NCBI GenBank assembly: GCA_016937995.1
Contig: JAFGVM010000008.1
Span: 1-52,251 of the forward strand
From: Candidatus Delongbacteria bacterium
GTDB taxonomy: Bacteria > UBA4055
DNA length: 52,251 nucleotides
Direction: 5' to 3'
Below the pieces are notes generated by a model that was given only the letters and a program-made list of their open reading frames with translations, was not told where the DNA came from and made no database searches. Each line of letters starts with the position of its first letter. The first letter of the stretch is position 1. The translations under genes were made by a program, and so were the position numbers. This document shows positions 35,578 through 44,804 of the stretch, piece by piece.

Positions 35578-36105
35578 ATGAAATTTACATATTCATCACG
35601 TGTTTATATTATTGCAGTGTTCTCAGCCTTAGCATCCATGCTTCAGTTGCTGGAGATATTTATAATTCTCCCAATTCCATTTATTAAGATCGGTCTGGCA
35701 AATTCAATTACATTATATTTTCTAAAGAAACGCGAATATTTATCCGCTTTTTTCATTAATATGATAAGAATATTCGTTGGAGGGTTTTTCAGTGCTAAAC
35801 TTTTCTCTCTGCCCTTCTTATTTTCTCTGAGTGGAGGAATTATTTCTTTTTCAGTAATGTATTTTTTAATAGTTTTTTTCAGAGATAAAATCTCGATAAC
35901 TGTAGTAAGTATTTTTAGTGCTGTAGCTTTTAACCTGACCCAGTATTTTTTATTTTCAAAGATCTTCGGAGGAGTGATGGAATATGATACTACTGTTTCG
36001 GTTATTATTCTACTGAGTATCCCAGCCGGGATCATAACAGCGATCGTTGCGAACGGGATATTGAATCTGAATGTTGATATTGTTATAACGAAAAAAGGCT
36101 CGTAA
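35578..36105 (+). CDS. Gx transporter family protein (heptaprenyl diphosphate synthase component I-like)
   Basis: 175 residues with five to six hydrophobic segments. PFIKIGLANSITLYFL and MIRIFVGGFFSAKLFSLPFL match the Gx_transp family, an ECF-S-like membrane fold often mis-named heptaprenyl diphosphate synthase component I. It probably imports a small cofactor or precursor. The NusG-II gene 112 bases upstream is the usual companion; in some genomes the pair sits by flavin-transfer (ApbE) genes, but none is in this window. Its TAA stop lies in the loop of the terminator. Confidence 0.85.
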   Translation: MKFTYSSRVYIIAVFSALASMLQLLEIFIILPIPFIKIGLANSITLYFLKKREYLSAFFINMIRIFVGGFFSAKLFSLPFLFSLSGGIISFSVMYFLIVFFRDKISITVVSIFSAVAFNLTQYFLFSKIFGGVMEYDTTVSVIILLSIPAGIITAIVANGILNLNVDIVITKKGS

Positions 36106-36122
36106 TCAAACGAGCCTTTTTT
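36091..36122. terminator. Bidirectional terminator between Gx transporter and dnaK
   Basis: AAAAAAGGCTCG and CGAGCCTTTTTT 12-bp arms around an 8-base loop; T-runs both ways. Confidence 0.9.
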
Positions 36123-36177
36123 CTGGGAGGATTTCTGTCTAAGACCCTACCCCGATAGAGCGGGAGGAGTATATTAT

Positions 36178-38106
36178 TTATTTGTCATCGTCAACTACTT
36201 CAAAGTCAGCATTCTCAACATCTTCCTTACTGTCAGCTTTAGAATCACCTTTTGGCTGGTGCTGAGAAGGATCGAAATCAGTCGGGCCACCCTGTCCAGG
36301 TTGTGCACCTGCAGCCTGTTGCATTTTCTGACTAATTTCGTGCCATACCTTATTATGCTCTTCGGTAGCCATTTTGATAGTTTCGATATCATTACCTTTA
36401 AGAAGTTCTTTCAATTTTTCAACACCTGTCTGTAATTTTTCTTTATCAGCGGCATCGATCTTACCTTCAAGGTCTTTCAAAAGTTTTTCAGTCTGGAAAA
36501 CTGACTGATCTGCAGTATTTCTAACATCTGCAATTTCTTTTTTCTTCTTGTCTTCTGCTTCATGAGCTTTTGCATCAGCTTTCATTTTCTCTATCTCGTC
36601 ATCAGTAAGACCGGAAGAGAACTCGATCTTGATATTCTGAGTTTTGCCTGTTGCTTTATCTTTTGCGGAAACACTCAATATACCGTTCGCATCAATATCA
36701 AATGTAACTTCGATCTGAGGAACACCTCTTGGAGCAGGTGCGATACCGTCCAGTTGGAATCTGCCGATAGTCTTATTATCCGGTGCCATTGGTCTTTCAC
36801 CCTGAAGAACATGGATATCAACAGCAGGCTGGTTGTCAGCAGCGGTTGAGAATGTCTCAGTTTTCTTAGTCGGAATAGTAGTGTTTGCATCAATAAGCTT
36901 TGTCATTACACTTCCCAGAGTCTCAATACCAAGTGATAGCGGAGTAACATCCAATAAAAGAACATCATGAACATCACCTGCTAAAATACCTGCCTGTATT
37001 GCAGCTCCCAAAGCAACGACCTCATCAGGATTTACGCTTTTATTAGGTTCTTTGCCGAAGAAATTTTTCACAGCTTCCTGAACTGCAGGAATTCTTGTTG
37101 ATCCACCAACAAGTATAACTTCTTTGATCTCACTCAACTCTATACCTGCATCTTTTAGAGCAATTTTACAAGGTTCAATAGATGCTTGAACCAGGTCACT
37201 TGTAAGGTCATTGAATTTAGCTCTTGTAAGTGATATATCCAAATGCTTTGGACCATCTTGAGTTGCAGTAATGAACGGCAGGTTGATCTGAGTCTGAGTT
37301 CCGGATGAAAGTTCCATTTTAGCTTTTTCAGCAGCTTCTTTAAGTCTCTGAAGAGCCATTGGATCTTTCTTAAGATCAATGCCATCTGATTTTTTAAATT
37401 CATCTGCCAGATAATTTATAAGTCTCTGGTCAAAATCATCACCACCAAGATGAGTATTACCGTTAGTGGATTTTACTTCAAATACTCCGTCCCCGATTTC
37501 AAGGATAGATATATCAAAAGTACCACCACCAAGGTCATAAACAGCTATAATTCCTTCAGTTTTCTTGTCCAGACCATAAGACAAAGCAGCAGCTGTAGGT
37601 TCATTTACGATCCTTTTTACATCCAGACCAGCGATAACTCCTGCATCTTTTGTTGCCTGTCTCTGTGCATCATTAAAGTAAGCAGGTACTGTAATGACAG
37701 CTTCTGTTACTTTTGTTCCAAGATAATCTTCAGCAGCCTGTTTTAGTTTCTGTAAAATAATAGCGGATATCTCAGGTGGAGTAAATTCTTTGTCATCGAT
37801 CTTTACCTGTACGACACCATTTGCATTCTTTGTTACTTCATAAGGTACTTCCTTTATTTCCTGTCCCACCTCGTCAAATTTTCTTCCCATAAATCTTTTT
37901 ATTGAAGAAATAGTTTTATGAGAATTTGTGACGGCCTGTCTTTTCGCAGGTCCACCAACTAATCTTTCACCATTCTTAGAAAAAGCAACAACGGATGGAG
38001 TTGTTCTTCCACCTTCTGCATTAGTTATTACTACCGGTTCATTTCCCTCCATAACTGCGACACAACTATTAGTTGTTCCCAGGTCAATACCAATTATCTT
38101 TCCCAT
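36178..38106 (-). CDS. dnaK: Chaperone protein DnaK (Hsp70)
   Basis: 642 residues. [57 protein letters not shown] and [10 protein letters not shown] give the ATPase domain; the substrate domain has [11 protein letters not shown] and [12 protein letters not shown]. The C-terminal tail is Gln/Gly-rich and then acidic (EVVDDDK). It folds nascent and stressed proteins with ATP. AAGGAG is upstream. No grpE or dnaJ neighbour and no CIRCE element is visible in the 234 bases before it. Confidence 0.98.
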   Translation of the reverse strand: MGKIIGIDLGTTNSCVAVMEGNEPVVITNAEGGRTTPSVVAFSKNGERLVGGPAKRQAVTNSHKTISSIKRFMGRKFDEVGQEIKEVPYEVTKNANGVVQVKIDDKEFTPPEISAIILQKLKQAAEDYLGTKVTEAVITVPAYFNDAQRQATKDAGVIAGLDVKRIVNEPTAAALSYGLDKKTEGIIAVYDLGGGTFDISILEIGDGVFEVKSTNGNTHLGGDDFDQRLINYLADEFKKSDGIDLKKDPMALQRLKEAAEKAKMELSSGTQTQINLPFITATQDGPKHLDISLTRAKFNDLTSDLVQASIEPCKIALKDAGIELSEIKEVILVGGSTRIPAVQEAVKNFFGKEPNKSVNPDEVVALGAAIQAGILAGDVHDVLLLDVTPLSLGIETLGSVMTKLIDANTTIPTKKTETFSTAADNQPAVDIHVLQGERPMAPDNKTIGRFQLDGIAPAPRGVPQIEVTFDIDANGILSVSAKDKATGKTQNIKIEFSSGLTDDEIEKMKADAKAHEAEDKKKKEIADVRNTADQSVFQTEKLLKDLEGKIDAADKEKLQTGVEKLKELLKGNDIETIKMATEEHNKVWHEISQKMQQAAGAQPGQGGPTDFDPSQHQPKGDSKADSKEDVENADFEVVDDDK

Positions 38107-38370
38107 TTTGTGCTCCTTATATTAATTTTATTGTATCACTCTCATCATACGACAAATATCAATACAAATAACGTGCCAAATACCTCAGAGAATCAAAATA
38201 GCTACAAATATGTAATTTACGATCTTAGAATATTCCTAAAATTCATCAAAAAAACAGGTCATGTCATGATTTTGTCAGTAAAGCTATGTGTCATCATAGG
38301 CGAAATTAATTGCATAACAGAAGTAATATGATTAAATTAGATGAACCTGTTAAAAAACCGGAAAATTTAT

Positions 38371-39219
38371 ATGGAAAGTTTTCAATCATGGTGGCAAACA
38401 ATACCTTACAGGATCGATCCTACAATTTTTTCAGTGGGAAGTTTTCAGATAAAATATTACGGTCTAATGTATATACTGGCATTTTCTTCAGTTTATCTGA
38501 TCTTAGGTCACAGGATCAAGAAGGAAAAACTCAGCTACACGAAAGATATCGTAGAGAACTATATCTTCATAATAATAATATTTGTACTTATTGGTGGAAG
38601 ATTAGGTTACGTACTATTTTATAACCTGAATTATTTCATTCAAAATCCACTGGAGATATTTCTTCCGTTCAGGTTCAAAGGAGGTTTTAAATTTACCGGT
38701 ATCGCAGGTATGTCATATCACGGGGCTACAATAAGTGCATTTATCGGAACCTATTATTTTACCAAGAAAAATAAATTAAATTTTTTTGAATTTTCAGATT
38801 TTGTAATACCTGCGGTTCCTCTTGGATATACTTTTGGCAGATTGGGAAATTTTATAAACGGGGAATTATACGGCAGGATTACTGATAGCTGGATTGGTAT
38901 GTATTTCCCTATGGCGGGGGATGATACTTTAAGACATCCATCTCAGCTGTATGAAGCTTTTTTTGAAGGTATATTTTTATTTTTTGTTCTTTGGTTTTTG
39001 AGAAAAAAAGAAATTGTAAAAGGTAAATTATTAGCCCTTTATCTCATCTTTTACGGACTGATAAGATTTTTGATCGAGTTTGTTAGAGAACCGGATGAAC
39101 AGCTTGGATTTGTCCTGTTCTCTTTTTCTATGGGCCAGATACTCTGTTTTATCATGGTCATATCCGGAATAGTACAAATTATGATAAATAATCTTGACAA
39201 GAGAAAACAGATTTTTTAA
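38371..39219 (+). CDS. lgt: Prolipoprotein diacylglyceryl transferase Lgt
   Basis: 282 residues from ATG 38371, preferred because GGAA lies upstream and IDPTIFSVGSFQIKYYGLMY then begins at the family's usual distance; an in-frame ATG at 38341 would add ten residues. YHGATISAFIG, the signature GRLGNFINGELYGR, HPSQLYEA and RFLIEFVREPDEQLG are all present, and about seven membrane segments. It transfers diacylglycerol from phosphatidylglycerol to lipobox cysteines. Confidence 0.95.
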   Translation: MESFQSWWQTIPYRIDPTIFSVGSFQIKYYGLMYILAFSSVYLILGHRIKKEKLSYTKDIVENYIFIIIIFVLIGGRLGYVLFYNLNYFIQNPLEIFLPFRFKGGFKFTGIAGMSYHGATISAFIGTYYFTKKNKLNFFEFSDFVIPAVPLGYTFGRLGNFINGELYGRITDSWIGMYFPMAGDDTLRHPSQLYEAFFEGIFLFFVLWFLRKKEIVKGKLLALYLIFYGLIRFLIEFVREPDEQLGFVLFSFSMGQILCFIMVISGIVQIMINNLDKRKQIF

Positions 39220-39258
39220 AATTGTATACCGAAATTAGAAAACTAAGGAGTTATACTG

Positions 39259-41172
39259 ATGAAAAAATATTTTAAATTGATAGGAATCCTGTTAATTCTG
39301 ATCATCAACACCACATTATTTTCTGTTGACCGTACAATGGGTGTACTTAAAAACCTTGATGGTGTTTATGAAGGTTATACCTTATTCAATCCGGCTTCAA
39401 CAGGTAATACTTATCTTATAGACAATTATGGAAGAATAGTCCACCAGTGGGAAAGTTTATATGCTCCTAATCTCAGTATATATTTACTTGAGAATGGAAA
39501 TCTTTTAAGATCTTTTTATACTGCTGATTCAGATTACGGTGTTGAGTTAATTACATGGGATGGGGATGTTATATGGGAATACTACTATCCGGATGCTTTA
39601 GATTATCAGCATCATGATATAGAACCAATGCCTAATGGTAATGTTCTTTTGCTGATAAGGGATATTAGGCTAAGAGCTGATCTTGAAGATGCTGGTAGAG
39701 ATCCATCTTCGATATCTACTCTTAGATTATGGATAGAAAAGATCGTTGAAATAGAACCAACAGGATTAAATACTGGGAATGTTGTATGGGAGTGGCAGAT
39801 ATACGACCATCTGATACAGGATTTTGATCCTGCAAAGGATAATTACGGAGTAGTAGAAGATCATCCGGAGCTAATGGATGTGAATTACACTCCAACAACA
39901 TTAAGGGAATGGCTTCACGCAAATGGTATTGACTACAACAGTGAACTGGATCAGATATCCATAAGTTTGAGAAATATTAATGAATTCTGGATAATTGATC
40001 ACAGTACAACAACAGCAGAAGCAGCCGGTCATACAGGCGGGAACTCAGGAAAAGGAGGAGATATACTCTACCGTTGGGGCAATCCTGAAACATACAGAGC
40101 TCAAACGAATAATGAACAAAAATTCTTTGAACAGCACGATGCCAGATGGATCCAGAGCGGGTATCCGGGCGAGGGGAATATTACTGTTTTCAATAACGGA
40201 ACCATAAGACCTGAGGGACTATATTCTAGCGTTGATGAAATAATTCTACCTGTTGATGAATACGGGAATTACACAGTACCTTCTACCGGGAACTCATTTG
40301 AACCAGTAGATCAAACATGGGTATATACTGACTCTAATCCTGAAGATATGTTCTCTCCGCACATATCCGGAGCTCACAGATTGCAGAATGGAAATACAGT
40401 AATCTGTCAGGGAGATGACGCACATTTTTATGAAGTTAAACCAGATAAGACCATTGTATGGGAATATATAAGCCCCATAGATGTAAACGGAGCTGCAACT
40501 CAGGGAGATGTAGTAAATCCGTTAACTTCATTCAGATGTCATAAACATTCATTGGATTATCCTGCTTTTACCGGGAAAGACCTTACTCCTAAGGGATACT
40601 TAGAAATAAATCCGATCACTTTTGAAAGTACACAGAATTTGCCAATTAAACCCTCAGAGTTGGACGAAGTGGTTATTACATCAAAAATATACGATGATGC
40701 CGGTATTTCCCTGGCGGAACTTCATGTGTATTTTGATTCCGATTCCTTGATCATACCAATGAATGATAGTGGGACAGAATATGATTCATCTGCAGGAGAC
40801 TCGATCTTCACAGCTGTTGTTCCTGCCTTACCGGGTGTAAGTTCGGTAGGTTATTACATAAAAGCAGTAAAAATGGTCGGAGAAACTGTTACTGTGTTCA
40901 ATGATCCTCCTTTTGCTTCACAGGATTATTCTTTCAGTTATGAACTATTGTCAGCTACACCTGTAAACATTTCAATAACAAAAACTTCAAGTACTACATT
41001 GATCGAATGGGACCCGGTAGATGGAATAACAGCTTATACAGTTTACTCTTCAATAGATCCTTATAGCGGATTTCAGCCGGATAATTCAGGAAGTTTTAAT
41101 GGAGAAAGCTGGACAACCGATACTGATGAAACAAAAAAGTTTTATTACGTGAAAGCAGTCAGTTCAAAGTAA
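39259..41172 (+). CDS. Secreted arylsulfotransferase-like beta-propeller protein
   Basis: 637 residues; signal peptide about 1-22, with AAGGAG 10 bases before the ATG. Repeated strands with NGN and YLIDNYGRIVHQW, the HHDIEPMPNGNVLLL segment and SGAHRLQNGNTVICQ match the Arylsulfotran_2 type propeller; the conserved histidines are kept. Family members move sulfate between phenols, but many homologues are untested. Residues about 455-560 form a beta-sandwich, and the last 70 residues are a fibronectin-like module (YTVYSSIDPYSGF...KKFYYVKAV) shared with the C10 peptidases downstream. Monocistronic, with a terminator shared with glnA. Confidence 0.8.
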   Translation: MKKYFKLIGILLILIINTTLFSVDRTMGVLKNLDGVYEGYTLFNPASTGNTYLIDNYGRIVHQWESLYAPNLSIYLLENGNLLRSFYTADSDYGVELITWDGDVIWEYYYPDALDYQHHDIEPMPNGNVLLLIRDIRLRADLEDAGRDPSSISTLRLWIEKIVEIEPTGLNTGNVVWEWQIYDHLIQDFDPAKDNYGVVEDHPELMDVNYTPTTLREWLHANGIDYNSELDQISISLRNINEFWIIDHSTTTAEAAGHTGGNSGKGGDILYRWGNPETYRAQTNNEQKFFEQHDARWIQSGYPGEGNITVFNNGTIRPEGLYSSVDEIILPVDEYGNYTVPSTGNSFEPVDQTWVYTDSNPEDMFSPHISGAHRLQNGNTVICQGDDAHFYEVKPDKTIVWEYISPIDVNGAATQGDVVNPLTSFRCHKHSLDYPAFTGKDLTPKGYLEINPITFESTQNLPIKPSELDEVVITSKIYDDAGISLAELHVYFDSDSLIIPMNDSGTEYDSSAGDSIFTAVVPALPGVSSVGYYIKAVKMVGETVTVFNDPPFASQDYSFSYELLSATPVNISITKTSSTTLIEWDPVDGITAYTVYSSIDPYSGFQPDNSGSFNGESWTTDTDETKKFYYVKAVSSK

Positions 41173-41193
41173 TTTTTTATATATTGTAAAAAA

Positions 41194-41221
41194 GGGCAGA
41201 TAAAGTTATCTGCCCTTTTTT
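41194..41221. terminator. Bidirectional terminator (sulfotransferase-like gene / glutamine synthetase)
   Basis: GGGCAGATAA and TTATCTGCCC 10-bp arms around AG with A-run and T-run. Confidence 0.9.
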
Positions 41222-41224
41222 AAA

Positions 41225-42712
41225 TTATCCGCAATGTAAATATTTTGCGACGAGTTCCTGAAGCATAACAGTATTACCTTCCATCATCTCACTAAGACCA
41301 AAGTCGTTATAGGATTTCAGATCTTTTATTATTCTGGATATCATACCTTTAGGGAATATTCCATCTTTCTGATATATTTCTCTGTCTTTTTCAAGAATAT
41401 CTGCTGATTCAGAGCATGATAGAGGTAAATGAGCAAGTTCTTCCATTTCGCTTGCGTTAACAGTCACATACAAAGAATTTGCAGCTTCTTCGCCATTTTC
41501 CATTTCAAGACCATGTATCACAGCAACTGTTATTCCTGCAAGTAATTGATGAACATTCGCACTTCCGTCCGGATTCCTGAGCTCTACCGTTTGATTATTA
41601 ACAAAAGTTTTTCCGTCATTTACCTCTAAAGGGTTCGCATCGAGAATGATCTCCTCAGCTCCCTGCCACCCCAAAGGAACTCTGACAAGAACAGATCTGT
41701 TCCTGTCTCCCCAGCAGATTTTAGTCGGAGCTTCCTGGTGAGGAACTAACCTTAGGAAAGATGTTGGTACTGTGTTGGCGAAAGCCGTTAATGACGGTGC
41801 CAGAGCGAGAAGACCTGCAATAAGTTTCTTTGCCACAGGTGTTAAGCCTTTATCTCCAGCTTTTTTCATGGCGTTTTCACCGTCTTTTAAAAGTCTCATA
41901 TGAATATGCAGACCACTTCCTGCCTGTCCTACCATTATCTTTGGTGCAAAACTTACTTCAAGACCGTATTTATATGCTGTCTCTCTAACAGCCCATTTTG
42001 CCAGAGCGAGCTGATCAGCTGCATCCTCTATGGGTACCGGTAAAAATTCTATTTCATGCTGAACCATTTCAAGATCACCGTTGATAATATTACCTACCTC
42101 TGCATGACCGTATTTAATATTTCCACCGATCTCACTGATAACTTTCATTGCTTCGATACGGATAAATCCCCATTTTGCAAAAGGGTGTGATTCATGGTAA
42201 CCTTTTTGTTCAATTATAGGATAAATAGAATCTATTTCAGAGAATAAATAATATTCTAATTCTCCCAAAGCTTCCAATGAGTAGCCGGTTTTCTCTTTAA
42301 GTATCTTATGAGCCTTCTTTACAATATGTCCAGGTGATCCTTCCAGCGGTTTTCCGTCAGCTGTATAAAAAGAACAGAGAATATCGACAGTAGGAATGTC
42401 TGTAAAAGGATTTACAAAAGCGGTCTTGTACCGTGGAACAACGTAAAGATCACTTGAAACCGCATCTATGAAAGTAAACAAGCTTGAACCGTCAACTCTT
42501 TCTCCCACTGTAAGTACTTCTTCAAGATGTGATAATCCGTTGATAACAAAATTCAAAGTTTTTAGTCTTCCATCGCCACCAACATACCTGAAGTTCAACA
42601 TTTTAATCTCATTCTCAATTATAAATCTGATTATATCAGCTTTAGTGAACTCCTGAGGTAACTTATTAAGGTATTTAGCAATTTTGTTAGGGCATAATGT
42701 CAAATCGCTCAT
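41225..42712 (-). CDS. glnA: Glutamine synthetase family protein, divergent
   Basis: 495 residues, close to GSI length. LGELEYYLFSE, GQAGSGLHIHMRL, EAPTKICWGDRNRSVLVRVPL and VELRNPDGSANVHQLLAG keep the Glu metal, His, ATP/Arg and substrate motifs. Departures: WGDRNRS in place of the common W(S)xRNRS, VHQ for PYL, and no NLYDLP adenylylation loop with its Tyr. It most likely makes glutamine from glutamate and ammonia, or a gamma-glutamyl amine as in some GS-like enzymes. GGAG is upstream. Alone in its operon with a terminator shared with the gene at 39259. Confidence 0.85.
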   Translation of the reverse strand: MSDLTLCPNKIAKYLNKLPQEFTKADIIRFIIENEIKMLNFRYVGGDGRLKTLNFVINGLSHLEEVLTVGERVDGSSLFTFIDAVSSDLYVVPRYKTAFVNPFTDIPTVDILCSFYTADGKPLEGSPGHIVKKAHKILKEKTGYSLEALGELEYYLFSEIDSIYPIIEQKGYHESHPFAKWGFIRIEAMKVISEIGGNIKYGHAEVGNIINGDLEMVQHEIEFLPVPIEDAADQLALAKWAVRETAYKYGLEVSFAPKIMVGQAGSGLHIHMRLLKDGENAMKKAGDKGLTPVAKKLIAGLLALAPSLTAFANTVPTSFLRLVPHQEAPTKICWGDRNRSVLVRVPLGWQGAEEIILDANPLEVNDGKTFVNNQTVELRNPDGSANVHQLLAGITVAVIHGLEMENGEEAANSLYVTVNASEMEELAHLPLSCSESADILEKDREIYQKDGIFPKGMISRIIKDLKSYNDFGLSEMMEGNTVMLQELVAKYLHCG

Positions 42713-42746
42713 CGGAACTCCTGTGATAATAGTATTATTTTTAGGT

Positions 42747-43181
42747 TTAAAAGATATATCTGAAACTTATCCCGCCAAGAAGATCGAATTCCATCTCGCT
42801 TCCTATATTTAATCCAGGGGCTAACTCACCTGAAAGAGAGAAAGGAATAGATTTGAACTTATAGTACAGTCCGAAAGGAAATTTAAAGCCAAGAATAAAT
42901 TCGTTACCGGAAGCTTTTAATCTTCCTCCGGGACCATAGAAAAAAGTTAAAGGTCTGCTTTCAATTCTTGTACTTGTCTGATTATGGAATAAGTATGCGC
43001 CATGAATATCAAAATTCTCATTTCTAGTACTCCAGCCCAGTTGAAAATCCATTGCAAGAGATTTGCCATGCCATTGTCTGAAGCTGACCCCTGTAGGTTC
43101 ACCTAAAATAATTCCAAGCTCTATGGCGTAACTCATCGATAAACTGATAGTTAATAGAGTTAAAATAATAATTTTTTTCAC
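42747..43181 (-). CDS. Small outer-membrane beta-barrel-like protein
   Basis: 144 residues. GTG start with AAGGAGG six bases upstream. A signal peptide (MKKIIILTLLTISLSMSYA) is followed by alternating hydrophobic strands with GEPTGVSFRQWHGKSLAMDFQ and ending in ISFRYIF, a terminal aromatic typical of outer-membrane barrels. About six to eight strands can be drawn. No family recognised. It lies 34 bases upstream of glutamine synthetase on the same strand and may be co-transcribed. Confidence 0.65.
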   Translation of the reverse strand: MKKIIILTLLTISLSMSYAIELGIILGEPTGVSFRQWHGKSLAMDFQLGWSTRNENFDIHGAYLFHNQTSTRIESRPLTFFYGPGGRLKASGNEFILGFKFPFGLYYKFKSIPFSLSGELAPGLNIGSEMEFDLLGGISFRYIF

Positions 43182-43228
43182 GATATCCTCCTTAAAATAA
43201 TGTAATACAATAAAATTATCACACGTTC

Positions 43229-44533
43229 TTAATTTTTATAGGCATTAATTTCATTAGAAATGTTTTTAATGTCAAGCATTACTTTTTCTAAATCTAATTT
43301 CAGGAATTTACGTTTTTTCAGAATTAACTTACCGTTAATGATCACCGTATCCACATCACTACCCTTTGCACAATAAGTTAAATGCGAGTACGGGTCATAC
43401 ATAGGTGTTAAATGAGGTTTTTTCACATCTATCATTATAAGGTCTGCTTTTTTTCCTACTTCCAAAGATCCGGTCAAATTATTTATACCAAGTACCTTTG
43501 CTCCGTTAATAGTTCCCATTTTCAATACTTCCCTGGCATTCATAACAGTTGAATCGTTGTAAAGCGCTTTATGGATCTTCACCGTTATACTCATCTCTTC
43601 GAACATATCCAGATTGTTATTGCTTGCAGGTCCATCAGTTCCGAGAGAAACAGTTAAACCGCTTTTTATCATTTTTGGTACTTCAGCTATCCCGCTTGCC
43701 AATTTTAAATTACTTTCAGGTGAATTCACTATCCCAACATTTCGTATTTTTAGGATATTTATATCATTATCAGTCAAATGAACACAATGAACAGCAATTG
43801 TTCTATGGTTCAGAAAATCAATACTGTCAAGATATTCAACAGGTGTCATTCCCGTCCGGTCTTTTATCAAATTTACTTCATCCAGTGTTTCAGAAATATG
43901 AATATGAACCGGTAAATTATTTTCATCAGATAATAATTTTATTCTTTGAAGCAGCTCTTTACTGCATGAATATGGAGAATGTGGAACAATAGAAGGTATA
44001 ATCAGATCATCATTTGAGTATTTCTCGATGAACTCAATAAAATATTTTTCGGATGTTTTTTTTACAGATGCCGGAAAATCTATGACAGCCTCTCCAAGAA
44101 CAGCCCTCATTCCAATTTCTTTACAGTTCTCTGCAGTTGTACCGGTAAAGAAGTACATGTCATTGAAAGTTGTAGTTCCAGACAATATCATTTCAGCTAT
44201 TGCAAGCTTTGAAGCTATTCTGACATTTTTCTCTGTCACGAATTTATCCTCGAGTGGCCAGATATAATTATTCAACCAATTCATCAAAGAAAGATCATCT
44301 GCTACACCCCTGAACATGGTCATACCTGAATGAGTATGTGAGTTGATCAAACCGGGCATAATGATATTATTTTCCGCATCAATGATCTCTTCGGCACTAC
44401 AGTTAGGTTTAGTTGCACCTAAGTAAGTTATTATATCATTTTGGATCCCGATAAATCCATTATCGAATAAAGTCATTTTACTATCCATCGTCAGTATGAC
44501 GGCGTTCTTTATCAAAATGTCAAATTTTATCAT
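43229..44533 (-). CDS. Amidohydrolase, MTA/SAH deaminase (MtaD) type
   Basis: 434 residues from ATG 44533, preferred over an in-frame start 29 codons earlier because AAGG is near and MIKFDILIKNAVILTMD is the family N-terminus. Metal ligands are visible in NSHTHSGMTMFRG, HIHISET, HCVHL and LGTDGPASNNNLDM. It resembles 5'-methylthioadenosine/S-adenosylhomocysteine deaminases, which release ammonia and give inosyl products; guanine or cytosine deaminase relatives are possible. Monocistronic; the next gene downstream is the small beta-barrel. Confidence 0.88.
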   Translation of the reverse strand: MIKFDILIKNAVILTMDSKMTLFDNGFIGIQNDIITYLGATKPNCSAEEIIDAENNIIMPGLINSHTHSGMTMFRGVADDLSLMNWLNNYIWPLEDKFVTEKNVRIASKLAIAEMILSGTTTFNDMYFFTGTTAENCKEIGMRAVLGEAVIDFPASVKKTSEKYFIEFIEKYSNDDLIIPSIVPHSPYSCSKELLQRIKLLSDENNLPVHIHISETLDEVNLIKDRTGMTPVEYLDSIDFLNHRTIAVHCVHLTDNDINILKIRNVGIVNSPESNLKLASGIAEVPKMIKSGLTVSLGTDGPASNNNLDMFEEMSITVKIHKALYNDSTVMNAREVLKMGTINGAKVLGINNLTGSLEVGKKADLIMIDVKKPHLTPMYDPYSHLTYCAKGSDVDTVIINGKLILKKRKFLKLDLEKVMLDIKNISNEINAYKN

Positions 44534-44707
44534 TTTACAGTAACCTTTTTTATTCTTGAGTCCTTTCATTATAATAAGAATACGATACAAAAGCAAAATA
44601 TTATTATCATTTCTGAACACTGTTGGATCACAACAAAATATCGATCAAGTTCGTGTGAAGCTATCATTAATCATACTGTAAGGGATCAAGTGTACTTATT
44701 TTACATT

Positions 44708-44804
44708 TGCCTATTAAACCAAGAACATAACAATCTGTTCACGCTAGTTGTTATGGCGCAACGCCAAATTGAAGTAAAAAACTAATTAATCATGAGGAGG
44801 ATTC
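44708..44804 (+). promoter_or_regulatory. Structured 5' leader RNA of the first C10 peptidase
   Basis: Matches the leader of the second peptidase (48488). CATAACAA (44726-44733) pairs with TTGTTATG (44748-44755) over 8 bp; a GCG/CGC mini-hairpin follows directly (44756-44764). Conserved single-stranded parts are CCTATTAAACCAAGAA before the stem, and GAAGTAAAAAA and AATCATGAGGAGGATTCATG after it. AGGAGG stands 4 bases before the start codon. A TATTTT -10-like box (44697-44702) is just upstream of the block. Confidence 0.6.

Noticed and set aside
36145-36160. Terminator hairpin right after dnaK
   Set aside because: Only a short CCCG/CGGG pairing; the strong terminator at 36091-36122 explains the end.
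38107-38370. CIRCE heat-shock operator before dnaK
   Set aside because: No TTAGCACTC/GAGTGCTAA pair; only AT-rich sequence is seen.
44708-44804. Known riboswitch (c-di-GMP-I or preQ1-I)
   Set aside because: Lacks the conserved c-di-GMP-I core; only an A-rich tail recalls preQ1-I, and the stem layout differs.
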